Below, one piece after another: positions 7,194 through 15,005 of a stretch of DNA of 33,067 bases. Every line of letters begins with the position of its first letter. Position 1 is the first letter of the stretch. The position numbers were made by a program, and so were the translations under genes. The notes under the pieces are model-generated. The model ran no database searches. It was given only the letters and a program-made list of their open reading frames with translations, and had not been told where the DNA came from. This DNA is from Nocardioides lacusdianchii. GTDB lineage: Bacteria > Actinomycetota > Actinomycetes > Propionibacteriales > Nocardioidaceae. Where the stretch lies: positions 1 to 33,067 of the forward strand of contig NZ_JADHZD010000027.1 of the NCBI RefSeq assembly GCF_020102855.1, given 5' to 3'.

Positions 7194-8417
7194 TCAGTGA
7201 CCGTCCTGGTGGCCGTCTCCGTGATCGGTTTCGATCTCGTCGGCGGGCACTTCGGGATCCGTGGAAAGGTCGAGCGTGACGCTGCCGTCTTCGGCGTCGT
7301 TCGGGAGCGGGGAGAAGCTCACGCCGTTGGGCTTGTCTCCGACGGGGATCCGGGCCACGACCTCGAGTTCCTGGAGGTCCAGGACGGCGACGTCGTCGCC
7401 GTAGATGTTGGTGACGTAGGCGTGCTGGCTCGAGGGGTCGACGACGACGCCGTGGGAGCCCTGTCCGGTCTCGACGGTTGCGGTCACGGTGAACGTCTTG
7501 ATGTCGATCACCGAGACGGCGGTCCCGGGCGAGTCTTCGGTGCCCTGGTTGGCGACGAGGAGGTAGCGGTTGTCGCCGCTGACATAGGTCTGGATGGGGC
7601 CGTCTCCGACTGCGACCGTGCCGACCAGCTTGCGCGACGTCATGTCGACCTTGGCGACGGCGTCCTCGCCGTTCAGGGAGGCGTAGACGAACCGGCCGTC
7701 GGGGGAGAAGGCGACTTGCGCGGGGGCCTTCCCGACTTCGACGTCTGTGACCAGCTGGTTGGTCCGGGTGTCGATGACGCTGAGCGTGGTGTCGGCGACG
7801 TTCGCCACGACAAGCCAGCGGCCGTCCGGGCTGGGTCGGAGGCCGTGCGGGCCATGGCCCACCTTGATGGTGTCGATGGCCTTCATGGTGGACGCGTCGA
7901 TGACGGAGACGGTGTCGTCCGCGCCGTTCGTGGTGTACGCGGTTGCCCCGTCCGGGGAGACCACGACATGGGCTGGTGCCGAGCCGGTCGGGACCACACC
8001 GTGCAGGTCCAAGCTCCCCGCGGACAGCATCGCGGCGTATCCGTCGTGGCCACTCACCGTCCACACCGACGCACCGTCGGGAGACACCTGCACGTTGTGC
8101 GGCCCTTCGACGCCGGCGACGGTGGTCACGACCCGGTTGGTGGCGGCGTCGATTGCCGTGAGCGAGTCGCCGCCCTCGTTGGCGATCCAGACGGTGCCCT
8201 CCACCATGCCGCGGTGGCCGGCGAGAGCGGCCGCCGTCGAGCCCTCGTCGGCGCGGTCGTCATAGCCGTTGAGCGCCGCCAGGCCACCCGCGGCGGCAAG
8301 CACGGCCAACGCACCGGCGGAGAGAGCAACGACGCGCATCCGCCGGCTCCACCCGTGCCGATCCTTCGGGAGCTGCGCAGAAGCCGCATCGGGACCGGTG
8401 CCGGATGTTGAGCTCAT
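7194..8417 (-). CDS. Membrane-anchored YVTN beta-propeller protein
   Basis: A 407-residue protein with one N-terminal hydrophobic segment (about 28-50) that anchors or exports it. A beta-propeller follows, built of repeats such as VWIANEGGDSLTAIDAATN, AYTTNGADDTVSVIDASTM and AYVTNIYGDDVAVLDLQE. The family is the YVTN/YncE type, for which binding or scaffold roles outside the membrane are usual. The C-terminus is rich in His and Asp (DHGDGHQDGH), a likely metal-binding tail. The ATG at 8417 is the first codon before the hydrophobic segment. A TGAAG repeat box lies about 90 bases upstream, so it is probably part of the copper regulon. The exact function is unknown. Confidence 0.85.
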   Translation of the reverse strand: MSSTSGTGPDAASAQLPKDRHGWSRRMRVVALSAGALAVLAAAGGLAALNGYDDRADEGSTAAALAGHRGMVEGTVWIANEGGDSLTAIDAATNRVVTTVAGVEGPHNVQVSPDGASVWTVSGHDGYAAMLSAGSLDLHGVVPTGSAPAHVVVSPDGATAYTTNGADDTVSVIDASTMKAIDTIKVGHGPHGLRPSPDGRWLVVANVADTTLSVIDTRTNQLVTDVEVGKAPAQVAFSPDGRFVYASLNGEDAVAKVDMTSRKLVGTVAVGDGPIQTYVSGDNRYLLVANQGTEDSPGTAVSVIDIKTFTVTATVETGQGSHGVVVDPSSQHAYVTNIYGDDVAVLDLQELEVVARIPVGDKPNGVSFSPLPNDAEDGSVTLDLSTDPEVPADEIETDHGDGHQDGH

Positions 8418-8508
8418 GGGCGAACCTTTCGTATAGACGACGTCGGCCCGGTGGGGACCGCGCCATCACCCTCGCCGCTTGACCCAGACGGATCGCCGGT
8501 GGTTTCGA

Positions 8509-8524
8509 TGAAGAACCGATGAAG
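8509..8524 (+). promoter_or_regulatory. Tandem TGAAG box 1 (putative response-regulator site)
   Basis: TGAAGAACCGATGAAG has two TGAAG half-sites 11 bases apart, one helical turn, as is usual for OmpR-family regulators. It lies between the divergent YVTN gene and the broken methyltransferase gene. Four more copies are at 13126, 16929, 18936 and 20961. Confidence 0.6.
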
Positions 8525-8610
8525 GCCGATCACATGACTGGACAGTGGTCGAGCCGCATAGTCAGATCGAGGTGGGAGGCCGCCCGCGTGCATGAAGGAA
8601 GGACTCCACG

Positions 8611-9168
8611 GTGAACCTGATCCATCGCGTCTACTGCCGATCCCGGATCTGGCGCGCCCAGGTGAGAGCGCTGCTGCCATGGGCGTTGGACGGCATCTCC
8701 CTCGAGCGAGCGTCCGTCCTGGAGCTCGGGCCGGGCCCGGGACTGACCACAGACTGGCTGGTGCAGCAGGTGGGATCGCTGACGTGCCTGGATTACGACG
8801 CAGCCGATGCCACGGCGCTCGCACGAAGACACCCGGGGGTGGACGTGCGACATGGTGACGCGACGGCGCTTCCATTCGCGTCAGGCTCGTTCGACGCGGT
8901 GGTCTGCTTCACGATGCTGCATCACCTGCCCACGGCGGCGGCGTAGGATCGCCTGTACGCCGAAGCCGGCCGGGTCCTGCGCCCGAACGGCAGGTTGGCG
9001 GGCTCGGACAGCCGGTGGGGTCCGCTGTTCGCGCTGGCACACATCGGCGACACCTGCACCTTGGTCGACCCGGAGGAACTGCCGGCACGGCTGAAGGCTG
9101 CCGGGTTCGGTCTCGTCGAGACCGACACGCGACGGGACGCGTTCCGGTTCCGGGCGCAAGTCCGCTGA
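8611..9168 (+). pseudogene. SAM-dependent methyltransferase interrupted by one TAG
   Basis: A class I methyltransferase (Methyltransf_11 type) of 185 codons in one frame, from a GTG with GGAAGGA about 9 bases upstream to the TGA at 9166-9168. Motif I is VLELGPGPGLT, then DVRHGDATALPFASGSFDAV and CFTMLHHLP. At 8944-8946 a TAG stops the frame exactly where the family continues. After it the same frame reads DRLYAEAGRVLRPNGRLAGS and on to the normal C-terminus. A single C-to-T change of a CAG codon would explain this. The truncated 111-residue product would lack the last strands. A sequencing error is possible. The target molecule is unknown. Confidence 0.85.
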
Positions 9169-9198
9169 TGACGACTGCCGACCCTGCGGCAGCACGGC

Positions 9199-10143
9199 CT
9201 AGGTGGACGCTGGCCGTGGGGTGAATCGCTCGGGCTTGGTGACAAATTCCCGTCGGCAGGCGTCAGAGCAGAACCACCACTGCTCGCCGCGCCAGCTCGC
9301 GTGGGGTCCGTTCGGCTCGACCTGCATGCGGCAGACGGGATCCACGGCAAGCGCGGCGACGTGGCGGAATTGCCCGTCCTCCAACCAGAGCACGCGGTCG
9401 GCGATCTCTCGGAGTCGATCGTCGTGGCTCACGATGACGATCGAGCGGCCGTCCTCGTCAGCGAGCTGGCGCAGCAGCCGGGCGAGGTCTCGGCCGCGAG
9501 AGGCGTCGAGGTTGGCGGTGGGTTCGTCCGCGAGCAGAACGGGTGGGTCATTGGCGAGCGCGCGTGCGACTGCGACGCGCTGTTGTTCGCCGCCGGACAT
9601 CTGGGAGGGCCGCGCCGCTGCCCGGTGGGCAAGGCCGACGCGCTCGAGCAGCTCGGTGGCGCGGTGGCGGGCGGCGGATCCGGTGGTGCCGGCGAGATTG
9701 GCGGCAACTGCGATGTTCTCGGTGGCCGTGAGTGCGTCCAAGAGGGCGTAGTCCTGGAAGATGAACCCGAAGGTGCGCGACCGCAGCACAGGGAGCTCCT
9801 TCTCACGCGCCGCGGCGATGTCCACGTCGACGCCGTCACGGCTGGTGACGGTGATGGAGCCTGCGCTCGGGCGCAGCAGTGCGCCGAGCATCAGCAGCAA
9901 GGTGGTCTTGCCCGATCCGGACGGCCCCATCACGAGGAGCACTTCCCCGGCGGCGAGGTCGAGGTCGACTGCTCGCACGGCATCCACGGCGGTCTCGCCC
10001 GCCCCGTACGTCTTCGTCAGCCCTCGAACGGTCAGCACCGCGGACCTGGTCGATTCACCGTGTGGCCTGTTGTCGCCCGGTGACCGGAGCACTGGGTCGG
10101 GGACCGAGGCATTGCCGGAGGTGGTGGGGGCGTTGGTATTCAT
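9199..10143 (-). CDS. ABC transporter ATPase (MacB/LolD type) fused to a YHS domain
   Basis: The ATPase energises the two FtsX/MacB-like permeases encoded just upstream. Visible are Walker A GPSGSGKTT (about 73-81), the Q-loop near 130, MSGGEQQRV (182-190), LLADEPTANLD (203-213) and the H-loop His240. Residues 267-307 form a second domain, DPVCRMQVEP...WWFCSDACRREF. This is a YHS (TRASH-like) metal-binding domain with Cys271, Cys292 and Cys296. LolD-type ATPases normally end near residue 230-250, so this is a real fusion in one frame. The ATG at 10143 overlaps the permease stop (ATGA). The fusion suggests that the transporter senses, receives or moves copper or a copper-bound cargo; the substrate is unproven. 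Confidence 0.9.
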   Translation of the reverse strand: MNTNAPTTSGNASVPDPVLRSPGDNRPHGESTRSAVLTVRGLTKTYGAGETAVDAVRAVDLDLAAGEVLLVMGPSGSGKTTLLLMLGALLRPSAGSITVTSRDGVDVDIAAAREKELPVLRSRTFGFIFQDYALLDALTATENIAVAANLAGTTGSAARHRATELLERVGLAHRAAARPSQMSGGEQQRVAVARALANDPPVLLADEPTANLDASRGRDLARLLRQLADEDGRSIVIVSHDDRLREIADRVLWLEDGQFRHVAALAVDPVCRMQVEPNGPHASWRGEQWWFCSDACRREFVTKPERFTPRPAST

Positions 10144-11312
10144 CGTGTCTCCCGGAAGGCAGTTGCCGCGTCGAGCGCGGCGATGCGGCGCAGCGGCCAC
10201 AGGGCGGCGATGAGGCCGATCAGGAGCGCTGTGGTGGTGGTCTGTGCGACGGCGGCGGTGGTGATGGAGATCTGGACCGCTGGAGCGGCGAGTGGCAGCA
10301 ACCACGCCAGCCCCAGCGCGGCTGTGGTGGCGACGGTGGAGGCGAGTACGACGGTGAGCAGCACCTGCACTGCCACCGCTGCCGCGAGCCGAGGTGTGCG
10401 GGCGCCGAGGGCCTTGAGGACGGCGAAGTCCCGCAGCCTGTTCAAGGTGGCCGTCATCAGTCCCAGGGCGATGACGGCGAGCGCGATGACGAGCCCGATG
10501 GAGGACATCAGCCGGAGCAGGTCAGCGCTCATATCGGTGACGATGCGGGCTTCGGAGTCGGCGAACTGCTCGCGGGTCTGGGCCGTGACGCCACCGACTT
10601 CGGCCTCGATCCGGTCCGTGACCGCTTCTGGGTCGGCGCCTGGGTCCAGCCCGGTGAGGACGTACGAAACGCGGTCGTCGTGGATCCGGCCGAACTCGCT
10701 GAGCTCGACGAAGACGGTGGTGTTGGTGATGCTGCTGCCGCCGGTGGAGAAGCCGACAGCGCGCAGGGACGTGCCCATGACCGTGAACTGGTCGCCGACC
10801 TGGACTCCGAGCTGTTTGGCTGCCTGCTCGTCCAGGACGGCCTCGCCGGCGGCCGGTGTGCGGCCGGCTACGAGGCGTGTGGGGCCGCCCCGGCCGGTGC
10901 GGGTGTCGTAGCCAATGAGGTAGGACAGCTGCCGGCCCTGTGGTCCGGCTACCGAGCCGGAGGCGAACGCGATCGGCGCGGCCCAGGCAACTCCCGGTAT
11001 GTCGGCGACGCGCTCGGGGGTGTCCGCGGGGAGCGTCGAGGCGGACATGTGCATGGTGCGCACCCCGGCCTGGGAGACGAACACGTCGGCCGGGGAGGTG
11101 CGGATGTAGTAGGTGACGCGGTCGACGGCTCCGGCGAAGATGCCACCGAGGACGAGGACCAGTAGCAGGGAGGCGGCCACGCCGAGGACGGTCAGCGTGG
11201 CGCGGCGGCGGTCGGCGAACAGGAAGCGGCGCCCCACGGGCACGGCTCCTGTCGCGAGGGCGCGTCGTGGGTGATCGGATCGCGGCGGAGTTGGTTGCGT
11301 GGTGGTGGTCAT
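10140..11312 (-). CDS. ABC transporter permease, FtsX/MacB type (second copy)
   Basis: A 390-residue permease with one N-terminal helix (about 40-62), a long extracytoplasmic domain and three C-terminal helices in the FtsX domain. The domain includes the coupling motif LRDFAVLKALGARTPRLAAA. It ends with PLRRIAALDAATAFRET, the usual tail of MacB-type permeases. The ATG at 11312 overlaps the stop of the other permease (ATGA), and its own stop overlaps the ATPase start, so all three are coupled. The two permeases are related but clearly diverged, and should form a heterodimer with the ATPase. Such transporters move lipoproteins, lipids or peptides, or act on cell-wall enzymes; here the copper context is the only clue. 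Confidence 0.87.
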   Translation of the reverse strand: MTTTTQPTPPRSDHPRRALATGAVPVGRRFLFADRRRATLTVLGVAASLLLVLVLGGIFAGAVDRVTYYIRTSPADVFVSQAGVRTMHMSASTLPADTPERVADIPGVAWAAPIAFASGSVAGPQGRQLSYLIGYDTRTGRGGPTRLVAGRTPAAGEAVLDEQAAKQLGVQVGDQFTVMGTSLRAVGFSTGGSSITNTTVFVELSEFGRIHDDRVSYVLTGLDPGADPEAVTDRIEAEVGGVTAQTREQFADSEARIVTDMSADLLRLMSSIGLVIALAVIALGLMTATLNRLRDFAVLKALGARTPRLAAAVAVQVLLTVVLASTVATTAALGLAWLLPLAAPAVQISITTAAVAQTTTTALLIGLIAALWPLRRIAALDAATAFRETR

Positions 11313-12430
11313 CGTCCGCTCCGGAATGCGGAAGCTGCGTCGAGCCGGTTGAGTCGGCGTGCCGGTAGCCATGCGGCGAGTAGTGCCATCGTGACCGCTG
11401 CGGCGGCGGTCTGGGCGATGGTGCCAGGGGTGAGCAGCACCGGGAATGCGGGTCGCCACCAGGCGAGGACTTCCCGGGTGATGATCAGCAGGACGATCGC
11501 GGCCAGTGTGCCGAGCACCGTCAGTGCCACGGTCTCGGTCACCGCGATTCGGCGAAGCCGGCCGGGCGTGGCGCCGAGGGCCTTGAGGACGCCCAGGTCC
11601 CGCTGTTGTTCGGTGACCCGGGTGTAGGCCACGAGCGCGACGATCAGGGTGCCGGCTGCGAAGGCCACGCCCACCATGAGCCGTACCGGCGAGCCGTAGA
11701 TGTCGGTCGCCAGTCGCAGGGACGCCTCCCGCAGTTCGGCAGGAGTGCGCACGGTGTACCCCTCGTCACGCAGCTGCGCTGACACGGCATCGGGGTCCGC
11801 GGTCGTGACCAGCACCGCTCCGGTGGTGCCGGTAGCCCGCAGCATCTGGTCCATCCCGGCCGTGGTGGTGAACAGCAGGGGGGTCATGAACAGTGCGGTG
11901 TCGTCGGTGAGGCCGACCACCCGCATCGGGTGTCCGAGAATGGGCAGCCGATCGCCGATGGCAAAGTCGTGTTGTTCGGCCCACAAGGCATCGATGGCCA
12001 CCTCGTCGGGGGCGTCGGGGGCACGGCCATCGGTGAAGGCCCAGGGGCCACCGAGCCCGCTGCCGGGTTCGTAGGCGACCGCGGCCACGGCAGCCTTGCC
12101 GTGCGACAGCTCGAGGATCTGATACATGCCGCGCAGCGGCGCGGCTCGTGTCACGCCAGGGGCCTGGGCGATGGCGTCCACGGCCGGCGCCGGCAGAGCG
12201 CCGGGGTCGGCGAAGAGGTTGCGCGTTCCGGCCGGGACGACGACCAGGTCGGCACCGAGGTGGTCGTCGTAGGTGGTGACGCGGTCCTGGACGCCGACCC
12301 AGAGTCCGGCCAGCAGCAGCATGAGCATCAGGGCGAGCCCGATCCCGGCGGCTCCGGCGGCGGTGCGCACCGGACGCGTCGTGAGAAACCGGCGGGTGAC
12401 CGGGACCGAGGCTTCAACCCTGGCCTTCAT
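11309..12430 (-). CDS. ABC transporter permease, FtsX/MacB type (first copy)
   Basis: A 373-residue permease of the same build as its partner: an N-terminal helix (about 22-46), an extracytoplasmic domain, and an FtsX domain with three helices. The domain carries QQRDLGVLKALGATPGRLRR, and the C-terminus is PARRLNRLDAASAFRSG. The ATG start follows about 40 bases after the His-rich small gene. It is the first gene of the coupled permease-permease-ATPase group. The extracytoplasmic domain has several Met residues (TPLLFTTTAGMDQMLRA) but no clear metal motif. Confidence 0.87.
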   Translation of the reverse strand: MKARVEASVPVTRRFLTTRPVRTAAGAAGIGLALMLMLLLAGLWVGVQDRVTTYDDHLGADLVVVPAGTRNLFADPGALPAPAVDAIAQAPGVTRAAPLRGMYQILELSHGKAAVAAVAYEPGSGLGGPWAFTDGRAPDAPDEVAIDALWAEQHDFAIGDRLPILGHPMRVVGLTDDTALFMTPLLFTTTAGMDQMLRATGTTGAVLVTTADPDAVSAQLRDEGYTVRTPAELREASLRLATDIYGSPVRLMVGVAFAAGTLIVALVAYTRVTEQQRDLGVLKALGATPGRLRRIAVTETVALTVLGTLAAIVLLIITREVLAWWRPAFPVLLTPGTIAQTAAAAVTMALLAAWLPARRLNRLDAASAFRSGR

Positions 12431-12472
12431 GTCGGCTCACTTCCGTTTGCCGAGCGTGGCTCGACGTTCGTG

Positions 12473-12796
12473 CTACTTGTGGCCGTGACCGCCGTGCCCG
12501 CCGTGTCCGCCGGGCATGGCGAACATCATGGCCGCCATCATCGCGGTGCACAGCAGGGCGGTGACGATGATGCCGGAACCTGCAACGCCGGTGAGGAAGA
12601 GCAGACCGGCGATGGCGAGCATCGGGATGCAGCAGACGATCATCATCAGCCCGTGACCACCGTGCGCTCCGTGGGCGCCGCCGTCTGGCTCCTGTCCGGC
12701 GTGGTGGGTCTCGGTCGGTGTCGAGGACTCTGGCTGGTAGGGCAATTGCCGAGAGTTCCTGAGGGATTCGCGGTCCATGCCGTTCGGCGTGCTCAT
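12473..12796 (-). CDS. His-rich small membrane protein
   Basis: The 107-residue product has a His/Gly-rich stretch (AHGAHGGHG, about 41-49), then two hydrophobic segments starting with MMIVCCIPML (paired Cys55-Cys56). It ends in a second His/Gly tail (GGHGGHGGHGHK). I recognise no named domain, but such proteins are common in actinobacterial copper clusters. The paired cysteines and flanking histidines suggest Cu binding at the membrane (inference). The ATG overlaps the stop of the DUF2892 gene (ATGA), so the two are coupled. The N-terminal 35 residues are polar and probably cytoplasmic. Confidence 0.75.
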   Translation of the reverse strand: MSTPNGMDRESLRNSRQLPYQPESSTPTETHHAGQEPDGGAHGAHGGHGLMMIVCCIPMLAIAGLLFLTGVAGSGIIVTALLCTAMMAAMMFAMPGGHGGHGGHGHK

Positions 12797-13038
12797 GACG
12801 TCCTACCCTTCAGGGATGCGGGCACGTGGCCGAGCTTGGCGTAGAGCGGGCAGTGTCCGAGCGCTCCGGTGACGACCAGGTCGAGGCCTGCCAGTACGAG
12901 TAGCAGCTCGAGGACGACCGCCAAGGTGGAGGCGGCGCCGCCCAGCAGGAACGCGCCGGCGATCGCGGCGAGACCGCCGATGGCAACGCGAGCCACGCGT
13001 TCGGCGGGGGTGATGTTGATGCTCCAACGGTTGCTCAT
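12793..13038 (-). CDS. DUF2892 (YgaP-like) small membrane protein
   Basis: An 81-residue protein starting MSNRWSINITPAERVARVAI, the typical start of DUF2892 proteins. It has two hydrophobic segments (about 17-36 and 39-58) and a CPLYAKLG element after the second. Free-standing DUF2892 proteins often accompany sulfur or metal detoxification genes; in YgaP the same helices anchor a rhodanese. The start at 13038 has GGAGGAAG directly upstream. A TGAAG box lies about 90 bases upstream, and this seems to be the first gene of a transcription unit running to the ABC ATPase at 9199. Confidence 0.85.
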   Translation of the reverse strand: MSNRWSINITPAERVARVAIGGLAAIAGAFLLGGAASTLAVVLELLLVLAGLDLVVTGALGHCPLYAKLGHVPASLKGRTS

Positions 13039-13125
13039 GACTTCCTCCAACCTCGGTGGACCGCTGGTCTCCTCGGTCCACTTCGAGGGTCTCGCCGCGA
13101 GGTGAAGGTGACCGGCGCCGCCTTG

Positions 13126-13141
13126 TGAAGGTTCGCTGAAG
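13126..13141 (+). promoter_or_regulatory. Tandem TGAAG box 2 (putative response-regulator site)
   Basis: TGAAGGTTCGCTGAAG, identical over 16 bases to the boxes at 16929 and (inverted) 18936. It lies between the AAA ATPase end and the DUF2892 start and gives the DUF2892-to-ABC unit its own copper-responsive promoter. Confidence 0.7.
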
Positions 13142-13204
13142 AACCACGTGGCACCGAAGTGCTCGGAGGGCTGAAGGGCGGCGAGACACCGCGGCGGGCA
13201 CAGG

Positions 13205-13846
13205 TCAGGTGGGAGGGAGGGTGGGCTCGTTGAGGTCCAGGTGGCTCGCGCAGCAGTCAGGCAGCTCTTCTCGCAGCAGGTCCAGGGTTCGGGTCGCCTT
13301 CTCGAGGAAGTCGCCGGTGGATTCGATGACGTGGCGATGGGGGTGCCGCTGCCAGGCCTCAAGGATGCGGGCGTCGACATCGGCCGCACTGAGCGCCGAC
13401 TCGATCCGCAGCGGGTTCTGGTGGTTGTACCCCTGGTCGGCGGTGGGCGTGCGCAGATGCAACACTGCGTCGTACCGACGCAGCTCGGTGTCCATCGTGG
13501 TGGCCGTCGAGGCCCAGAAGTCATCCGGTGGCCCGGGCCAGTACGCGATCCCGTCGACCGTGCCGCGGTCGCACAGCACGATTGCCGGATTGTGAGCGTC
13601 CCCGGTCGCCTCGAGTTCCTTCTGAACGTGGAAGATCGCCCGTTGCGCCGCGCGTCGACACTCCGCGTCGTCGTCGCGTGGGAACCCGCCACCGAAAACG
13701 ACCCCTGCCGACTCCGGCAGGATCCTGACGTGTCGGCACAGGGAACGGCGCACGAGTTCCAGGACGGCCGTCTTGCCCGCACCCGGCCCGCCGGTGAGCA
13801 CAACCCGGCGGGGTACATGTGGCTGGTCGCACTCGCACTCGGCCAT
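13205..13846 (-). CDS. AAA_28-type P-loop ATPase/kinase-like protein
   Basis: A 213-residue protein with Walker A GGPGAGKT (19-26) and the look of the AAA_28 family. These are predicted ATPases or nucleoside-kinase-like proteins. The element VLCDRGTVDGIAYWPGP resembles the DR(G/S) lid element of the family, and YDAVLHLRTP is the next strand. A Cys pair (CEC, 4-6) near the N-terminus is followed by DQPH. The ATG at 13846 has GGAGG upstream. It starts only 11 bases after the stop of the nuclease-like gene, so the two are a pair. The target is unknown; homologues are seen in copper clusters from memory of such neighbourhoods, which is only weak support. Confidence 0.78.
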   Translation of the reverse strand: MAECECDQPHVPRRVVLTGGPGAGKTAVLELVRRSLCRHVRILPESAGVVFGGGFPRDDDAECRRAAQRAIFHVQKELEATGDAHNPAIVLCDRGTVDGIAYWPGPPDDFWASTATTMDTELRRYDAVLHLRTPTADQGYNHQNPLRIESALSAADVDARILEAWQRHPHRHVIESTGDFLEKATRTLDLLREELPDCCASHLDLNEPTLPPT

Positions 13847-13857
13847 GACGCGCCTCC

Positions 13858-14502
13858 TTACGGGACGGGGAGGTGATCCGAAGCATCGTGGCCGAGCCCC
13901 CACTTCTCCATCAGCGCGAGGACAGCGAGTCCCTCGTCGTGGATCTGCGCGTGGCGCAGCACCTGCCAGTGTGCGTGGAGATAGGCCTGGAGGTACTCCA
14001 CGACGTGGTTCATGGGCACGGTCGTCCACGGACCATGAGGTTCTACATGGCCCGGTGTGCCGCCGAAGGCCACCACCCGGATCTCATGCCCGGCCCTCGT
14101 GGCTGCGCGGCCGTGGTCGAGCAACCGACGCGAGACGTCTCGGGCCTCCTGGGCGGGGCAGCACCCGAAGCGCGCGAGCGCGACCTCTAGTGTCGCCGTG
14201 TCGCGCAGAGCAGGGTTCAGTCGCGCACGACCTTCCTTGACCTCGCCCACGATCATGTCGGCTCGACCAGTCGGCGCGCCGAGGGCCGGGTCAACCTCGG
14301 AGCTCAGGCGCTGGGGACCGGTTCCTGAGCGCCGGTGGATCAGGTCGTGGCCGGCACCGGGTAGGCGATAGGCCAGGACGTCGAGATCGGTGACGGTGCG
14401 CACCTGGCCGCCACGCAGCCTCTCCAGGACCGGGTGCTCGACGACCGTGAAGTAGCCATTGACGTGCAGATATGCCTGCACCAGGGAGACTGCGGTGTCC
14501 AT
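13858..14502 (-). CDS. Unknown protein with PD-(D/E)XK nuclease-like motif
   Basis: A 214-residue protein that I cannot name. Its N-terminal part, QAYLHVNGYFTVVEHPV then RTVTDLDVLAYRLP, and later ADMIVGEVKEG resemble PD-(D/E)XK nuclease-fold proteins. Asp41 and the Glu87-Val-Lys89 triplet would be the metal-binding acidic residues and Lys. The C-terminal half is rich in His and includes GCCPAQ. The ATG at 14502 is preferred because GAGGAGG precedes it; a GTG at 14520 is possible. It lies in the multicopper-oxidase operon directly upstream of the AAA ATPase gene. Whether it cuts DNA is unknown; an inactive nuclease fold is equally possible. Confidence 0.65.
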   Translation of the reverse strand: MDTAVSLVQAYLHVNGYFTVVEHPVLERLRGGQVRTVTDLDVLAYRLPGAGHDLIHRRSGTGPQRLSSEVDPALGAPTGRADMIVGEVKEGRARLNPALRDTATLEVALARFGCCPAQEARDVSRRLLDHGRAATRAGHEIRVVAFGGTPGHVEPHGPWTTVPMNHVVEYLQAYLHAHWQVLRHAQIHDEGLAVLALMEKWGLGHDASDHLPVP

Positions 14503-14544
14503 GGGCTCCTCCTCGGTCACTCGTGCCGTTGTCGTGAGAGCTCG

Positions 14545-15003
14545 TCAGTCGTGGTGACCCTCGTGCTCGTCAGGGTCGGGGGTCTGCACGGGGGTGCGGT
14601 CCCGGTCCGGACTCGGATCGTCGTTGCTGATGGCCGGGCCGATGACGAACGCCGAGAGCGAGAACATCAGCGCGAACACACCCAATGCGAGGGCGGGCGC
14701 CTTCCAGGAGTCGAAGCGCCGGTAGAGGCGCCGAAGCAGGGGCAGGGAGAACACCAATCCCAGCACGGCGAACAGGACGTTGCCGGTGGCGCCGGTCACC
14801 AGTACCGCTCCGCCGAGGAGCCCGACGTGGTGCAGCAGGTGGGGGAGCAGGCCCATGATGCCGCCCACCACAGCGGTCACCGCACTCCAGGCGGTGGCCA
14901 GGACGCCCCGGCTCTGCGGAGCCTCGTCGGCAGCTGCTTGGGCGCGGGACTCGTCGAGGCGGTCGTCCGCTACCTCCCCGGCGGCAGCGTGGTGGTCGGA
15001 CAT
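14545..15003 (-). CDS. Three-helix membrane protein with acidic His tail
   Basis: I recognise no family. The 152-residue product has a polar N-terminus (MSDHHAAAGEVADD) and three hydrophobic segments (about 38-58, 62-82 and 98-120). The second is preceded by LLPHLLHHVG. The tail ends in PDEHEGHHD, a likely metal-binding end. The ATG at 15003 follows AGGAGTG. It starts right after the multicopper oxidase stop, so it is translated from the same transcript. A role in copper handling at the membrane is inferred from the position and His residues only. Confidence 0.72.
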   Translation of the reverse strand: MSDHHAAAGEVADDRLDESRAQAAADEAPQSRGVLATAWSAVTAVVGGIMGLLPHLLHHVGLLGGAVLVTGATGNVLFAVLGLVFSLPLLRRLYRRFDSWKAPALALGVFALMFSLSAFVIGPAISNDDPSPDRDRTPVQTPDPDEHEGHHD

Positions 15004-15005
15004 CG

